64,000 nucleotides of DNA. Origin: Oscillospiraceae bacterium. Lineage in GTDB: Bacteria > Bacillota > Clostridia > Oscillospirales > Ruminococcaceae. The notes under the pieces were generated by a model. That model worked only from the letters and a program-made list of their open reading frames with translations. It was not told where the DNA came from and ran no database searches. Shown here piece after piece: positions 25,989 through 34,261 of this stretch. The stretch lies in NCBI GenBank assembly GCA_009780025.1, contig WRAV01000003.1, positions 28,438-92,437 on the forward strand, written 5' to 3'. A program made the position numbers and the translations under genes. Each line of letters starts with the position of its first letter. Position 1 is the stretch's first letter.

Positions 25989-26545
25989 TGGAGCATCATA
26001 TCCGGCTGCCGCTGACAAAAGAGTGCGCCGCGGCCATAAAAAGCGGGGACGCGGTCTACCTTACAGGCGAAATCTACGCCGCACGGGACGCCTCCCACAA
26101 GCGCATTGTCCAGTTGCTCAGCGAGGGTAAGGAGCTGCCTTTTCCGCTTCAGGATGCGGTTATCTACTACGTGGGGCCAACCCCTGCAAAGCCTGGGCAG
26201 GTCATAGGCTCGGCGGGGCCAACCACCAGCTCCCGGATGGATGCCTACGCCCCACAGCTGCTCAGGCTTGGCCTGCGCGGTATGATCGGCAAAGGCAAGC
26301 GCACGTCCGAAGTCGTCGCCGCTATGAAAGAGGCGGGAGCCGTCTACTTTGGAGCAATAGGCGGGGCGGGGGCGCTGCTGGCAAGCTGTATCAAAAGCTG
26401 TGAGGTCATTGCCTTTGAAGACCTCGGCACCGAGGCCGTTCATCGTCTTTATGTGGAGAACTTTCCGGCCCGGGCGATAATAGACGCCAATGGAGAGAAC
26501 TTGTACGAGACCGGACGGAGGGCTTACTTGGAGAGTGACAGCTAA
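25985..26545 (+). CDS. class I fumarase-type hydratase, beta subunit (likely mesaconase)
   Basis: 186 residues, the swivelling partner of the alpha subunit. It shows SGDAVYLTGEIYAARDASHKR near 16-37, IYYVGPTPAKPGQVIGSAGP with TTSSRMDAY, GLRGMIGKGKR and YFGAIGGAGALLASCIKS. The ATGA overlap with the alpha gene indicates coupled translation. It is the last recognisable gene of the glutamate-fermentation block. Citramalate lyase, expected next, is not in the window. Confidence 0.9.
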   Translation: MMEHHIRLPLTKECAAAIKSGDAVYLTGEIYAARDASHKRIVQLLSEGKELPFPLQDAVIYYVGPTPAKPGQVIGSAGPTTSSRMDAYAPQLLRLGLRGMIGKGKRTSEVVAAMKEAGAVYFGAIGGAGALLASCIKSCEVIAFEDLGTEAVHRLYVENFPARAIIDANGENLYETGRRAYLESDS

Positions 26546-26554
26546 ACCCGCGCA

Positions 26555-26709
26555 ACATGTCAATCTAGTTTTCATTAGTATAACAACAATATGGACTAGG
26601 TGTAGGGGATGCGCCCTAGCGCATCACGCCGATTACTGCAAACTTTACCGAAATGCGGAACACGCAGGGGCGTGTCCCCTACAATAGGGAGAGAATTAGA
26701 CTGACATGT
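26555..26709. mobile_element. MITE-like inverted-repeat unit
   Basis: A 155-bp unit. Its outer ends are imperfect inverted repeats beginning ACATGTCA(A/G)TCTA. Inside is a TGTAGGGG ... CCCCTACA palindrome (26601-26683) with GATGCGCCCTAGCGCATC. No protein is encoded and a target duplication is not clear. Confidence 0.4.
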
Positions 26710-26722
26710 CAGCACAATAAAA

Positions 26723-26942
26723 GAGCGCCGTACGGAAAACCGTGCGACGCTCTCAATTTATACTCATTCCACTTCAAAAGAAGCCCACTTTTGAAGGCGC
26801 GACAAAGAGCGTCGCGCACCGGCGCACGCGCCGGGAAAGCCGTGTATACGTAAATCTTTGGCTGCGCCGAAAGCTCGCACAGAACGCGAGCTAACTTGAA
26901 AAACAAGGACGCTTTTTCAAGTTGATTGACTATATTATGCGT
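26723..26942. repeat. hairpin-rich element, copy A
   Basis: About six hairpins in a row: GAGCGCCGTACGG/CCGTGCGACGCTC; CTTCAAAAG/CTTTTGAAG; GCGCGAC/GTCGCGC; CCGGCGC/GCGCCGG; AGCTCGC/GCGAGCT; AACTTGAAAAA/TTTTTCAAGTT. A single-stranded motif GAAAGCCGTGTATACG follows the fourth. The same motif and the last hairpin recur at 51057-51246. The right end touches the stop of the ABC-F gene. Confidence 0.6.
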
Positions 26943-28848
26943 CCAGCTCACTCCACTGCTCAAGGCAGTCGTCCAACTCCGTTCGCCTAACCTCAAGCAG
27001 CTCGCATTTCTCCTGCAAAAGCTGGTAGTCGGAGGCGAGCTCCGGGCTGGCTATTTCCTGCTCAAGCTGCGCTATTTCGGTCTCAAGCGCGCCGATTTTG
27101 CCCTCAAGTTCTGTGAGTATCCGCCGGTGGGTCGCCTGCTCGCTGCGCTGTTTTTTGCTGCGGTAATTACCGCCGGGCTCAGTTTTTTTATCCGGCCTTT
27201 TGTCCGGGGGTGGCGCATCCTGTGCCTCCGCCCGCTTCCGGGCGATGTACTGCTCATACCTGCCCGGGTAAACCTTTACGCCGTCTGGGTGCATCTCGAG
27301 AATCTTATCGGGGAACTTGTCGAGCAAGTAACGGTCGTGAGAGACCACTAGCAGAGTGCCGTCGTACTCGGTGAGCGCTTTGTCCACGGACTCCTTAGAG
27401 CCGAGATCAAGGTGGTTGGTGGGCTCGTCCAGCAGCAGCACATTGCCATGCGAGAGCATAAGCTTGGCGAACTTGAGCCGCGCACGCTCACCACCGCTCA
27501 GCGTGCAGACCAGCCCAAATGCGCTCTCGCCAGACAAGCCCACCCGCCCCAGAGCCGTGCGCACTGTGTGCTCGTACTCGCGGGGGTAGGCGTCCCAGAG
27601 CTCGTCGAGCGCGGTCTTGTGCTCTTCAAAGCCGTCTTCGCCTTGGTGGAAGTAGCAGAGATCGCAGCCCCGGCCCCATTTAATCTCGCCACCATGTGGT
27701 AGCTCTCCCATGAGCGCACGGAAAAACGAGGTCTTGCCCACGCCGTTCGCGCCAATCAACGCCAGTTTTTCGCCTCGTTTGACCTCAAGGTTGAGGCCGC
27801 TGATGAGCTGTTTTTCACCATCGCCCTCGCCAACCGACAAGCTCAAATTTTCAATCGTGAGCACATCATTGACAGGGTCCCGCGACTTCTGGAACCGGAT
27901 GACCGGTGGCTTTGGCGGTTTTTTCGGTTTCTCCAGATTTTCCTCCAGGCGCTCAAGGGCTTTCTGGCGAGACTTGGCGCGGTTTGTGGTCGAAGCGCGT
28001 ACAATATTGCGCGCCACAAAATCCTTCATCTCAGCAATCTCCCGTTGCCCGGCCTCGTACTGCTGCCGGAGAAAAGTCTCCCGCTCGTCCTTTTGCAGCA
28101 GATAAGCGCTGTAGTTGCCGCTGTAGGCCAGCAGTTCGCCTTGGTGAAGTTCCCATATTGTGGTGCAGAGCCGGTCAAGGAAGTACCGGTCGTGGGAGAC
28201 AATGAGCAGCGCGCCCTTGTAGCCCGCGAGGTAATCCTCCAGCCACAGCAGCGTCTTGAAGTCCAAGTGGTTGGTCGGCTCGTCCAGAATGAGCAAGTCC
28301 GGCGTTTGCAGGAGCAGCTTGCAGAGCGCGAGCCTTGTTCGCTCGCCGCCGCTGAGCACCTCGACAGAGGTATCGCCGGCTACCCCACCGAAGCCCATGC
28401 CGGTGAGCACTGTAGCGATTTTAACCTCCGTGTGGTAGCCTTCCCGCGTCTCGAAATCAACCTGCAGCTCGGCGTAGCGCTGCTGGGTCTCATCATAGTG
28501 AGGGTCGTCCGGCGGTGTTCCGGCGATCTCGGTTTCAAGCCGGCGCATCTCCCGCTCCATCTCATGCAGGTGCTCGAAGACACCGCGCATCTCCGAGATA
28601 ATCGAACCTTGCCCTGAGAGCCCGCTGTCCTGGCGCAGCACACCGATACTCTTGCTTTTGGCGATAGCCAGCACACCGTCATCATGTTCAAGGTCGCCGC
28701 AGATGATATTCAGCAGCGTGGTTTTGCCCGCCCCATTTGCGCCTACTAGACCAATGCGGCTGCTCCCGTGCACCCGCGCGGTCACGCCGTCCAGTATAAA
28801 AGTTTTGTCGTCAAAGCTAAATCTAATATTCTCAAGTGATGCAATCAT
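26935..28848 (-). CDS. ABC-F family ATPase
   Basis: 637 residues with two ABC ATPase domains and no membrane part. The first Walker A is GLVGANGAGKTTLL near 33, with signature LSGGERTRLALCKLL; the second is ALIGANGVGKTSFF near 350, with LSGGERARLKFAKLM. Between them is the basic linker typical of ABC-F. A C-terminal coiled coil (LTELEGKIGALETEIAQLEQ) makes it like Uup or YdiF. These proteins act on ribosomes as translation or antibiotic-protection factors. The track start is 39 codons too early; MIASLENIRFSF fits the family. No ribosome site is present, see the promoter entry. Confidence 0.9.
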   Translation of the reverse strand: MIASLENIRFSFDDKTFILDGVTARVHGSSRIGLVGANGAGKTTLLNIICGDLEHDDGVLAIAKSKSIGVLRQDSGLSGQGSIISEMRGVFEHLHEMEREMRRLETEIAGTPPDDPHYDETQQRYAELQVDFETREGYHTEVKIATVLTGMGFGGVAGDTSVEVLSGGERTRLALCKLLLQTPDLLILDEPTNHLDFKTLLWLEDYLAGYKGALLIVSHDRYFLDRLCTTIWELHQGELLAYSGNYSAYLLQKDERETFLRQQYEAGQREIAEMKDFVARNIVRASTTNRAKSRQKALERLEENLEKPKKPPKPPVIRFQKSRDPVNDVLTIENLSLSVGEGDGEKQLISGLNLEVKRGEKLALIGANGVGKTSFFRALMGELPHGGEIKWGRGCDLCYFHQGEDGFEEHKTALDELWDAYPREYEHTVRTALGRVGLSGESAFGLVCTLSGGERARLKFAKLMLSHGNVLLLDEPTNHLDLGSKESVDKALTEYDGTLLVVSHDRYLLDKFPDKILEMHPDGVKVYPGRYEQYIARKRAEAQDAPPPDKRPDKKTEPGGNYRSKKQRSEQATHRRILTELEGKIGALETEIAQLEQEIASPELASDYQLLQEKCELLEVRRTELDDCLEQWSELDA

Positions 28849-28854
28849 GCCTAT

Positions 28855-28883
28855 ATAATAAACGATATTGCGTGCATTTGCAA
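28855..28883 (-). promoter_or_regulatory. promoter giving a leaderless ABC-F transcript
   Basis: Minus strand TTGCAA, 17-base spacer, TATTAT, then six bases to the ATG. The first transcribed base should be at or beside the start codon. Confidence 0.55.
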
Positions 28884-28950
28884 CTTGTACGGGTATGTGG
28901 GCAGGGCAAACCTCTGAATGCGATGTTGCACAAAAATAACACTGATTGGT

Positions 28951-29028
28951 TGTAGGGGCGCGCATTGCGCGTCCGCGGTCTTACCAACGCATGTGGTTAA
29001 TCGCGGACGGCTAATGGCCGCCCCTACA
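28951..29028. repeat. TGTAGGGG-type palindromic repeat, full unit
   Basis: TGTAGGGG and CCCCTACA ends, with hairpins GCGCGCATTGCGCGTCC and GGACGGCTAATGGCCGCC inside and CCGCG/CGCGG pairing across the middle. Closest relative in the window is 20196-20269. Confidence 0.85.
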
Positions 29029-29103
29029 AAACACATGCCCCAGTTTGCATTTTTATCCATATAGTGGTAAAGTAGGGTGTGGAAAAGCAAGGGGGCGACA
29101 ACT

Positions 29104-31146
29104 TTGGCCGGGCTGACACAAAAAAGTGTACAATACCTCAAGGGTGTGGGGGAGAAGCGTGCCGGCTTCTACCGCAAGTTGGGTGTCGAGACCACCCTCG
29201 ATTTGCTCTACCACTTCCCGCGGGGCTACATAGATTTGAGCGCGCCATACCGGGTAGGGGAGGCACCTGTTTTTGAGCCCTGCGCCGTGCGCGCGGTGCT
29301 GAATTACAAGTCGGGTGAGCAGCGTATTAGGGGTGGGTTGAGCATTTTTAGGCTGCTTGCCAGCGACCACACCGGTGAGCTTGAGCTGACTATATTTAAC
29401 GCAAAGTACACTGTCGAGCGGCTTGAGCTGGACACCGAATACATATTTTACGGCAAGCTGACCGGTAGCCTTTTGCGCCGGGAGATGAGCTCGCCGGACA
29501 TATACCCCGCCGTTACAAGCACGCGGATTCTTCCGGTTTACCCGCAGACAGCCGGGCTTTCCAGCCGGGCTATAGCGGCCAATGTCAGCCAGATGTCCCA
29601 GGATATAGCCGAGATTCCCGACGCGATACCGCCGGCAATGCGTGAGGAAGAAGACCTACCAGAACTTGCCGTCGCTCTGCGGGACATTCACTTTCCGCCC
29701 GACCAGGATAGCGCGAACGCTGCCCGACGGCGGTTTATCTTTGAAGAGCTGCTTACGCTCAGCTGCGCTCTGGAAACATCCCGCATGGCACACCGCAAAG
29801 CTAAGATCCAGCCGATGGAGCCGGTTGACTTTACCGCATTATTTTCCAGCTTACCTTTCTCGCCGACAGGGGCACAGCTCAGCTGCATTGCAACAGCCGG
29901 GGCCGACATGACCGGCGACGTCCCCATGAATCGAATTATCCAGGGGGACGTGGGCTCGGGCAAGACCCTGGTAGCGCTAGCCTGCGCTTATATGGCGGCA
30001 AAAAATTCCCGCCAGTCAACGGTGATGGTGCCCACCGCTATACTGGCCGAGCAGCACTACACGACCATGAGCAAGATGCTTGCACCCTTTGGTATGCGGG
30101 TCGAGCTGCTTACCGGTAGCGTCCAGGCCGCGCGGAGAAGAAAAATCCTCGCTGAGCTAAAAGCCGGAGAGATCGATCTCTTGGTTGGCACCCACGCCCT
30201 GCTCTCGGACGGGGTTGAGTTTGCTCGCCTTGGGCTGGTTGTCACCGACGAGCAGCACCGCTTTGGAGTGGCGCAGCGGGCTAAGCTATCACAGAAAAAC
30301 GAGAGCGCCCACCTGCTTGTCATGTCGGCCACGCCCATACCGCGCACACTCTCATTGATTATTTATGGCGACCTCTCCCTCTCTGTGCTGGACGAAAAGC
30401 CGCCTGGGAGACAACCAATTGAAACCCTGTTGATTGACGGAGGCAAGCGAGCCCGGGCTATGGGCTTTGTTCGCCAAAACCTGGACGAGGGCAGGCAAGC
30501 GTATATAGTTTGCCCCCTCATCGAGGCCGGGGAGCTTGCCGACAACCTGCGCCCTGCGACCGAGTACGCGGCGGATCTTAGCGACGGCGAGCTCAGGGGG
30601 TACCGGGTAGGCCTTCTGCATGGCAAGATGAAGGCAAAGGACAAAGAAGATACAATGCGCCGGTTTAAGGCGGGGGAAATTCAGGTGCTGGTGTCAACGA
30701 CTGTGGTGGAGGTTGGTGTGGATGTGCCAGGCGCAACTATAATCATGATCGAGAACGCCGAGCGTTTTGGGCTTAGCCAGCTGCACCAGCTACGTGGTCG
30801 CGTTGGGCGCGGCACAGACAAGAGCTGGTGTATTCTAGTGACCGACAGCAAAGACCCGGTTACCCTGCGCCGGTTGGAGGTGATGAAAGCAGAGTCGGAT
30901 GGCTTCAAAATTGCGGAAGAGGATTTGTCTATCCGCGGGCCGGGAGATTTTTTTGGACGCCGACAACACGGTCTGCCCACCCTAAAAGTAGCCGACCTGG
31001 CCGACGATATTTCCATTATGCAGAGAGCCCAAGCCCAGGCAAAAGCCTTGTTGACCCGGGATTTTGCCCTTGCATTACCGGAGCACCAAGCGCTGGCCGA
31101 ACGGGTGGGTAACCTGCTCCACTCGGTGGGCGAACGGCCAAATTAG
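29104..31146 (+). CDS. recG: ATP-dependent DNA helicase RecG
   Basis: Remodels stalled replication forks and branched DNA. The protein has about 680 residues: an N-terminal wedge/OB part (VQYLKGVGEKRAGFYRKLGV, YHFPRGYIDLS), then helicase motifs NRIIQGDVGSGKTLVALA, the DEQH box VVTDEQHRFGVAQRAKL, and MSATPIPRTL. The second RecA-like half has VSTTVVEVGVDVPGATIM-like residues and LHQLRGRVGRG. The track start at a GTG has no ribosome site; TTG at 29104, eight bases after AAGGGGG, is preferred. Confidence 0.95.
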   Translation: MAGLTQKSVQYLKGVGEKRAGFYRKLGVETTLDLLYHFPRGYIDLSAPYRVGEAPVFEPCAVRAVLNYKSGEQRIRGGLSIFRLLASDHTGELELTIFNAKYTVERLELDTEYIFYGKLTGSLLRREMSSPDIYPAVTSTRILPVYPQTAGLSSRAIAANVSQMSQDIAEIPDAIPPAMREEEDLPELAVALRDIHFPPDQDSANAARRRFIFEELLTLSCALETSRMAHRKAKIQPMEPVDFTALFSSLPFSPTGAQLSCIATAGADMTGDVPMNRIIQGDVGSGKTLVALACAYMAAKNSRQSTVMVPTAILAEQHYTTMSKMLAPFGMRVELLTGSVQAARRRKILAELKAGEIDLLVGTHALLSDGVEFARLGLVVTDEQHRFGVAQRAKLSQKNESAHLLVMSATPIPRTLSLIIYGDLSLSVLDEKPPGRQPIETLLIDGGKRARAMGFVRQNLDEGRQAYIVCPLIEAGELADNLRPATEYAADLSDGELRGYRVGLLHGKMKAKDKEDTMRRFKAGEIQVLVSTTVVEVGVDVPGATIIMIENAERFGLSQLHQLRGRVGRGTDKSWCILVTDSKDPVTLRRLEVMKAESDGFKIAEEDLSIRGPGDFFGRRQHGLPTLKVADLADDISIMQRAQAQAKALLTRDFALALPEHQALAERVGNLLHSVGERPN

Positions 31147-31165
31147 GTAAAACCGCAAACTGTGC

Positions 31166-31194
31166 TTGACATGGTCGCTTATTGTTGATATAAT
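31166..31194 (+). promoter_or_regulatory. consensus promoter of tRNA-Leu
   Basis: TTGACA, 17-base spacer, TATAAT, a perfect match to sigma-A. The tRNA begins 14 bases after the -10. Confidence 0.9.
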
Positions 31195-31207
31195 TACCAA
31201 TGCAAAC

Positions 31208-31294
31208 GCGGCTGTGGTGGAATCGGCAGACACGCTAGCTTGAGGGGCTAGTGGGAGCAATCTCGTGCAAGTTCAAGTCTTGTCAGCCGCACCA
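31208..31294 (+). tRNA. tRNA-Leu (anticodon GAG)
   Basis: An 87-base class II tRNA. Acceptor stem GCGGCTG / CAGCCGC; anticodon stem CTAGC / GCTAG with loop TTGAGGG, so the anticodon is GAG, reading CUC and CUU. It has a long variable arm (TGGGAGCAATCTCGTG) and T-loop GTTCAAGTC. The CCA end is encoded. Confidence 0.96.
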
Positions 31295-31302
31295 AATCAT
31301 TT

Positions 31303-31359
31303 AAATCCGAACTATTCGCCGATCTTGAAAATCGGCGAATAGTTCGGATTTATCTTTTA
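31303..31359 (+). terminator. terminator with 21-bp perfect stem after tRNA-Leu
   Basis: AAATCCGAACTATTCGCCGA... is exactly inverted after a seven-base loop CTTGAAA and ends in TATCTTTTAT. Confidence 0.85.
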
Positions 31360-31394
31360 TCCAGTTAATTATATGCCCCACACTCATCATACAT

Positions 31395-31436
31395 CAAGTC
31401 GCCCTGCTCACATGAGCAGGGCGACTTGAATTTTCT
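31395..31436 (+). terminator. second hairpin, 16-bp stem
   Basis: CAAGTCGCCCTGCTCA / TGAGCAGGGCGACTTG with a two-base loop, followed by AATTTTCT. It lies between the tRNA and pstS and may act as a backup terminator. Confidence 0.55.
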
Positions 31437-31467
31437 GACGCACATCTCCACCGAAGCATAAAAATTT

Positions 31468-31535
31468 TTTACCTAAACTTTACACGCACCTGTATTTGAT
31501 TTTTACCTTCACCAGTTATGATTTACCTGTAACAC
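31468..31535 (+). promoter_or_regulatory. candidate Pho box of the pst operon
   Basis: Repeats spaced 11 bases: TTTACCTAAAC, TTTACACGCAC, CTGTATTTGAT, TTTTACCTTCA, then TTACCTGTAAC. Phased TT(T/A)ACA-like units are how PhoP/PhoB sites look. It lies just upstream of pstS. Confidence 0.5.
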
Positions 31536-31554
31536 AAAACTTGGAGGAAAAATC

Positions 31555-32493
31555 ATGAATAAACTTTTGGCATTAGTAGTAATCGTAACGCTTGTACTTG
31601 CAGCACTTGTCGGATGCGCCCAAGGTGGCCAGGCCTCTCAAGACAACCCAACCACGCAAGGGACAGAGAGCCCGCAGTCTGTTGTGGACCAAGACGCTTC
31701 AAACTTTAACACCAACAGAGAGATCACGGTTATATCCCGTGAAAGTGGCTCGGGCACCAGAGGTGCGTTCATTGAGCTGACTGGCGTCGAAGTTCGGGGC
31801 GAGGACGGTACCGTAACTGATATGACAAGCCTGGAAGCCACCATCGGCAACGGCACCAACGCGATCATGACCAACGTCTCGAGTGACGTCTATGCAATCG
31901 GATACATATCCACCGGTTCTGTTAACGATACGATAAGGCCCCTCAGTGTTGACGGTGTAGCTCCTACTGCAGAGAATATTCTGGCCGGAAGCTATGTAAT
32001 CGCCCGCCCTTTTATCATTGTCACCGCTGAAGATATTGACCCGCTGACGAGAGAATTTATCGACTTTATTATGTCTGAGCTGGGACAGGAAATAGTCGCA
32101 GAACGCTACATCCCCGCTGTACTTAATGCTCCCGCTTTCCAGAGCGCTGGCCACAGCGGCACTATCGTAATCGGCGGTTCCACTTCGGTAGCTCCTGTCA
32201 TGGAGCGTTTGAGCGAAGGCTACCGCGCCCTCAATCCCAATGCTAATATTGAAGTTCACGTCAGCGGTTCGGGCGCAGGCATTACTGGTACCATTGACGG
32301 GCTTCTTGACATAGGCATGTCCAGCCGTGAAATTAGAGATTCCGAAATGGAGCAGCTTGGACAACAAATTACTATCTGCATGGACGGAATCGCGGTAATC
32401 GTAAATAACAATAATCCAATCACCGATATAACAAGCGAGCAGGTTCGTCAAGTTTTTACCGGGGAACTTAGCAGATGGGCTGATATTCAGTAA
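31555..32493 (+). CDS. pstS: phosphate-binding lipoprotein PstS, permuted domain order
   Basis: Captures phosphate outside the cell for PstCAB. A lipoprotein signal ends at LALVGC-like LVGC (Cys21). The order of PstS segments is unusual: residues 55-185 hold what is normally the C-terminal half (ITVISRESGSGTRGAFIEL, AIGYISTGSV, EFIDFIMSELGQEIV), while 202-312 hold the normal N-terminal half (GTIVIGGSTSVAPVMERL, VSGSGAGITGTIDG, DIGMSSREI, MDGIAVIVNNNNP, VRQVFTGELSRWADIQ). The protein therefore appears circularly permuted. The signal peptide and single frame argue against a broken gene. GGAGG precedes the ATG. Confidence 0.88.
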   Translation: MNKLLALVVIVTLVLAALVGCAQGGQASQDNPTTQGTESPQSVVDQDASNFNTNREITVISRESGSGTRGAFIELTGVEVRGEDGTVTDMTSLEATIGNGTNAIMTNVSSDVYAIGYISTGSVNDTIRPLSVDGVAPTAENILAGSYVIARPFIIVTAEDIDPLTREFIDFIMSELGQEIVAERYIPAVLNAPAFQSAGHSGTIVIGGSTSVAPVMERLSEGYRALNPNANIEVHVSGSGAGITGTIDGLLDIGMSSREIRDSEMEQLGQQITICMDGIAVIVNNNNPITDITSEQVRQVFTGELSRWADIQ

Positions 32494-32510
32494 ACAAAAG
32501 GATAATACAT

Positions 32511-33383
32511 ATGAGTAAGCATGCAAGGGAAACGATTATGAAATACGTATTTATGCTGGCAGCAACCGCCTCTATTATGGCGGTGCTGCTAATATGCGTA
32601 TTTTTGTTTTGGAACGGCATACCGGCAATGGCCGAGATTGGCCCGTTCAACTTTCTACTTGGGCGCGTGTGGGCACCCGCCGATACCCCACAACTTTTCG
32701 GGATACTGCCCATGGTACTCGGCAGCATCTACGTTACGGCAGGTGCTATCATTGTAGGTGTACCAATTGGCATACTCACCGCGATATTTATGGCAAAATT
32801 TTGTTCGCCGACTTTGTATAAGATACTGAAGCCTGCGACCCAGTTGCTTGCAGGAATACCGTCGATTGTCTACGGATTCTTTGGGCTGGTTGTGATTGTA
32901 CCTTTTGTGCGTGAGGTTTTCGGAGAGCATTTTGGCGGCAGCGGGCAGAGCATCTTCACAGCATCTATTCTGCTTGGCATTATGATTTTACCTACCATTA
33001 TCGGTGTGAGCGAGGCGGCTATCCGCGCTGTTCCCGATAGCTATTACGAAGCTTCGGTGGCAATGGGGGCCAGCCATGAGCGCAGCGTGTTTTGGGCTGT
33101 TGTACCCGCCGCCAGCTCAGGGATTATGACCAGCGTAATTCTCGGTATCGGGCGGGCGATAGGTGAAACAATGGCCGTTATTTTGGTCGCGGGCAATCAA
33201 GCGCGAATGCCGACCGGCCTATTCAGAGGTGCACGTACATTAACGGCTAACATCGTCATGGAAATGGGATACGCCGCCGAGCTGCACCGCGAAGCGCTGA
33301 TTGCGACAGGCGTTGTACTGTTTGTTTTTATCCTGATTATAAACCTACTGTTTAACCTGTTGAGAGGGAGGAAGAAATACTGA
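32511..33383 (+). CDS. pstC: phosphate ABC transporter permease PstC
   Basis: 290 residues, one of two membrane subunits of the phosphate importer. About six membrane segments are visible, starting at YVFMLAATASIMAVLLICVF. The ABC-permease loop contacting PstB is the stretch AVPDSYYEASVAMGASHERS. The GIPSIVYGFFGLVVIVPF segment is typical of PstC/PstA. It starts 17 bases after pstS and shares its last base with the pstA ATG. Confidence 0.93.
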   Translation: MSKHARETIMKYVFMLAATASIMAVLLICVFLFWNGIPAMAEIGPFNFLLGRVWAPADTPQLFGILPMVLGSIYVTAGAIIVGVPIGILTAIFMAKFCSPTLYKILKPATQLLAGIPSIVYGFFGLVVIVPFVREVFGEHFGGSGQSIFTASILLGIMILPTIIGVSEAAIRAVPDSYYEASVAMGASHERSVFWAVVPAASSGIMTSVILGIGRAIGETMAVILVAGNQARMPTGLFRGARTLTANIVMEMGYAAELHREALIATGVVLFVFILIINLLFNLLRGRKKY

Positions 33384-34249
33384 TGAACGCAATTAACACG
33401 CTTACATGGAAAGACAGGCTGCATGGGTACAAAAAGAACCCTGCTTCGGCAGTCTTATTCCTTCTTGTCGCGCTTGCGGCGCTTCTCACTTTCGCTGTTC
33501 TATTATTTCTCATCAGCTATATACTTGCCCGCGGCCTGCCTCACTTGACACCTAGCCTGTTTGAATGGGAACATAACACCACCAATGTTTCGATGATGCC
33601 GGCGATTATCAACACAATCATCATGGTGATTCTCGGGCTGATCTTGGCTGGGCCGCTGGGAATATTCAGTGCCATCTTTCTTGTGGAGTACGCGGGTACC
33701 GGCAGCAAGCTAATCAAGGTTGTGCGCATTACCACTGAGACGCTCTCGGGTATACCGTCCATCGTTTTCGGGCTTTTTGGTATGTTGTTCTTTGTCATGG
33801 CGCTGGGCTGGGGATTCTCTATGCTGGCAGGCGCGTTTACGCTGTCTATTATGATATTGCCGCTAATCATGCGTACAACCGAGGAAGCGCTGCTCTCGGT
33901 ACCGGTTTCTTACCGGGAGGGCAGTTACGCTCTTGGGGCAGGCAAGCTGCGCACCATATTCCGCATAGTGTTGCCCAGTGCTATGCCGGGTGTCTTAGCG
34001 GGCGTCATACTTGGTATGGGTAGGGTTGTGGGCGAGACCGCGGCGCTCATGTTTACAGCCGGTACAATAGCCCAGATAACGCCCAATGTTATGGACTCCG
34101 GCAGGACGCTCGCGGTACATATGTATGTTCTGGCCAGCGAGGGTTTCCATGTCAACCAAGCTTCAGCTACCGGCGTGGTGCTTTTGGTTATGGTTATAAT
34201 CATAAACTGGCTAAGCGGATTTGTCGCAAAGAAATTTACCAAATCGTAA
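33383..34249 (+). CDS. pstA: phosphate ABC transporter permease PstA
   Basis: 288 residues, the second permease. A cytoplasmic N-terminus (MNAINTLTWKDRLHGYKKNP) is followed by six membrane segments. It contains ETLSGIPSIVFGLFGMLFFV and the coupling loop VPVSYREGSYALGAGKLRT. The start overlaps pstC by one base, so translation is coupled. Confidence 0.93.
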   Translation: MNAINTLTWKDRLHGYKKNPASAVLFLLVALAALLTFAVLLFLISYILARGLPHLTPSLFEWEHNTTNVSMMPAIINTIIMVILGLILAGPLGIFSAIFLVEYAGTGSKLIKVVRITTETLSGIPSIVFGLFGMLFFVMALGWGFSMLAGAFTLSIMILPLIMRTTEEALLSVPVSYREGSYALGAGKLRTIFRIVLPSAMPGVLAGVILGMGRVVGETAALMFTAGTIAQITPNVMDSGRTLAVHMYVLASEGFHVNQASATGVVLLVMVIIINWLSGFVAKKFTKS

Positions 34250-34261
34250 AGAGGTATCGAA

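Noticed and set aside
26935-28848. Drug-export ABC transporter
   Set aside because: Two ATPase domains without membrane segments and with an ABC-F linker indicate a ribosome-associated protein instead.
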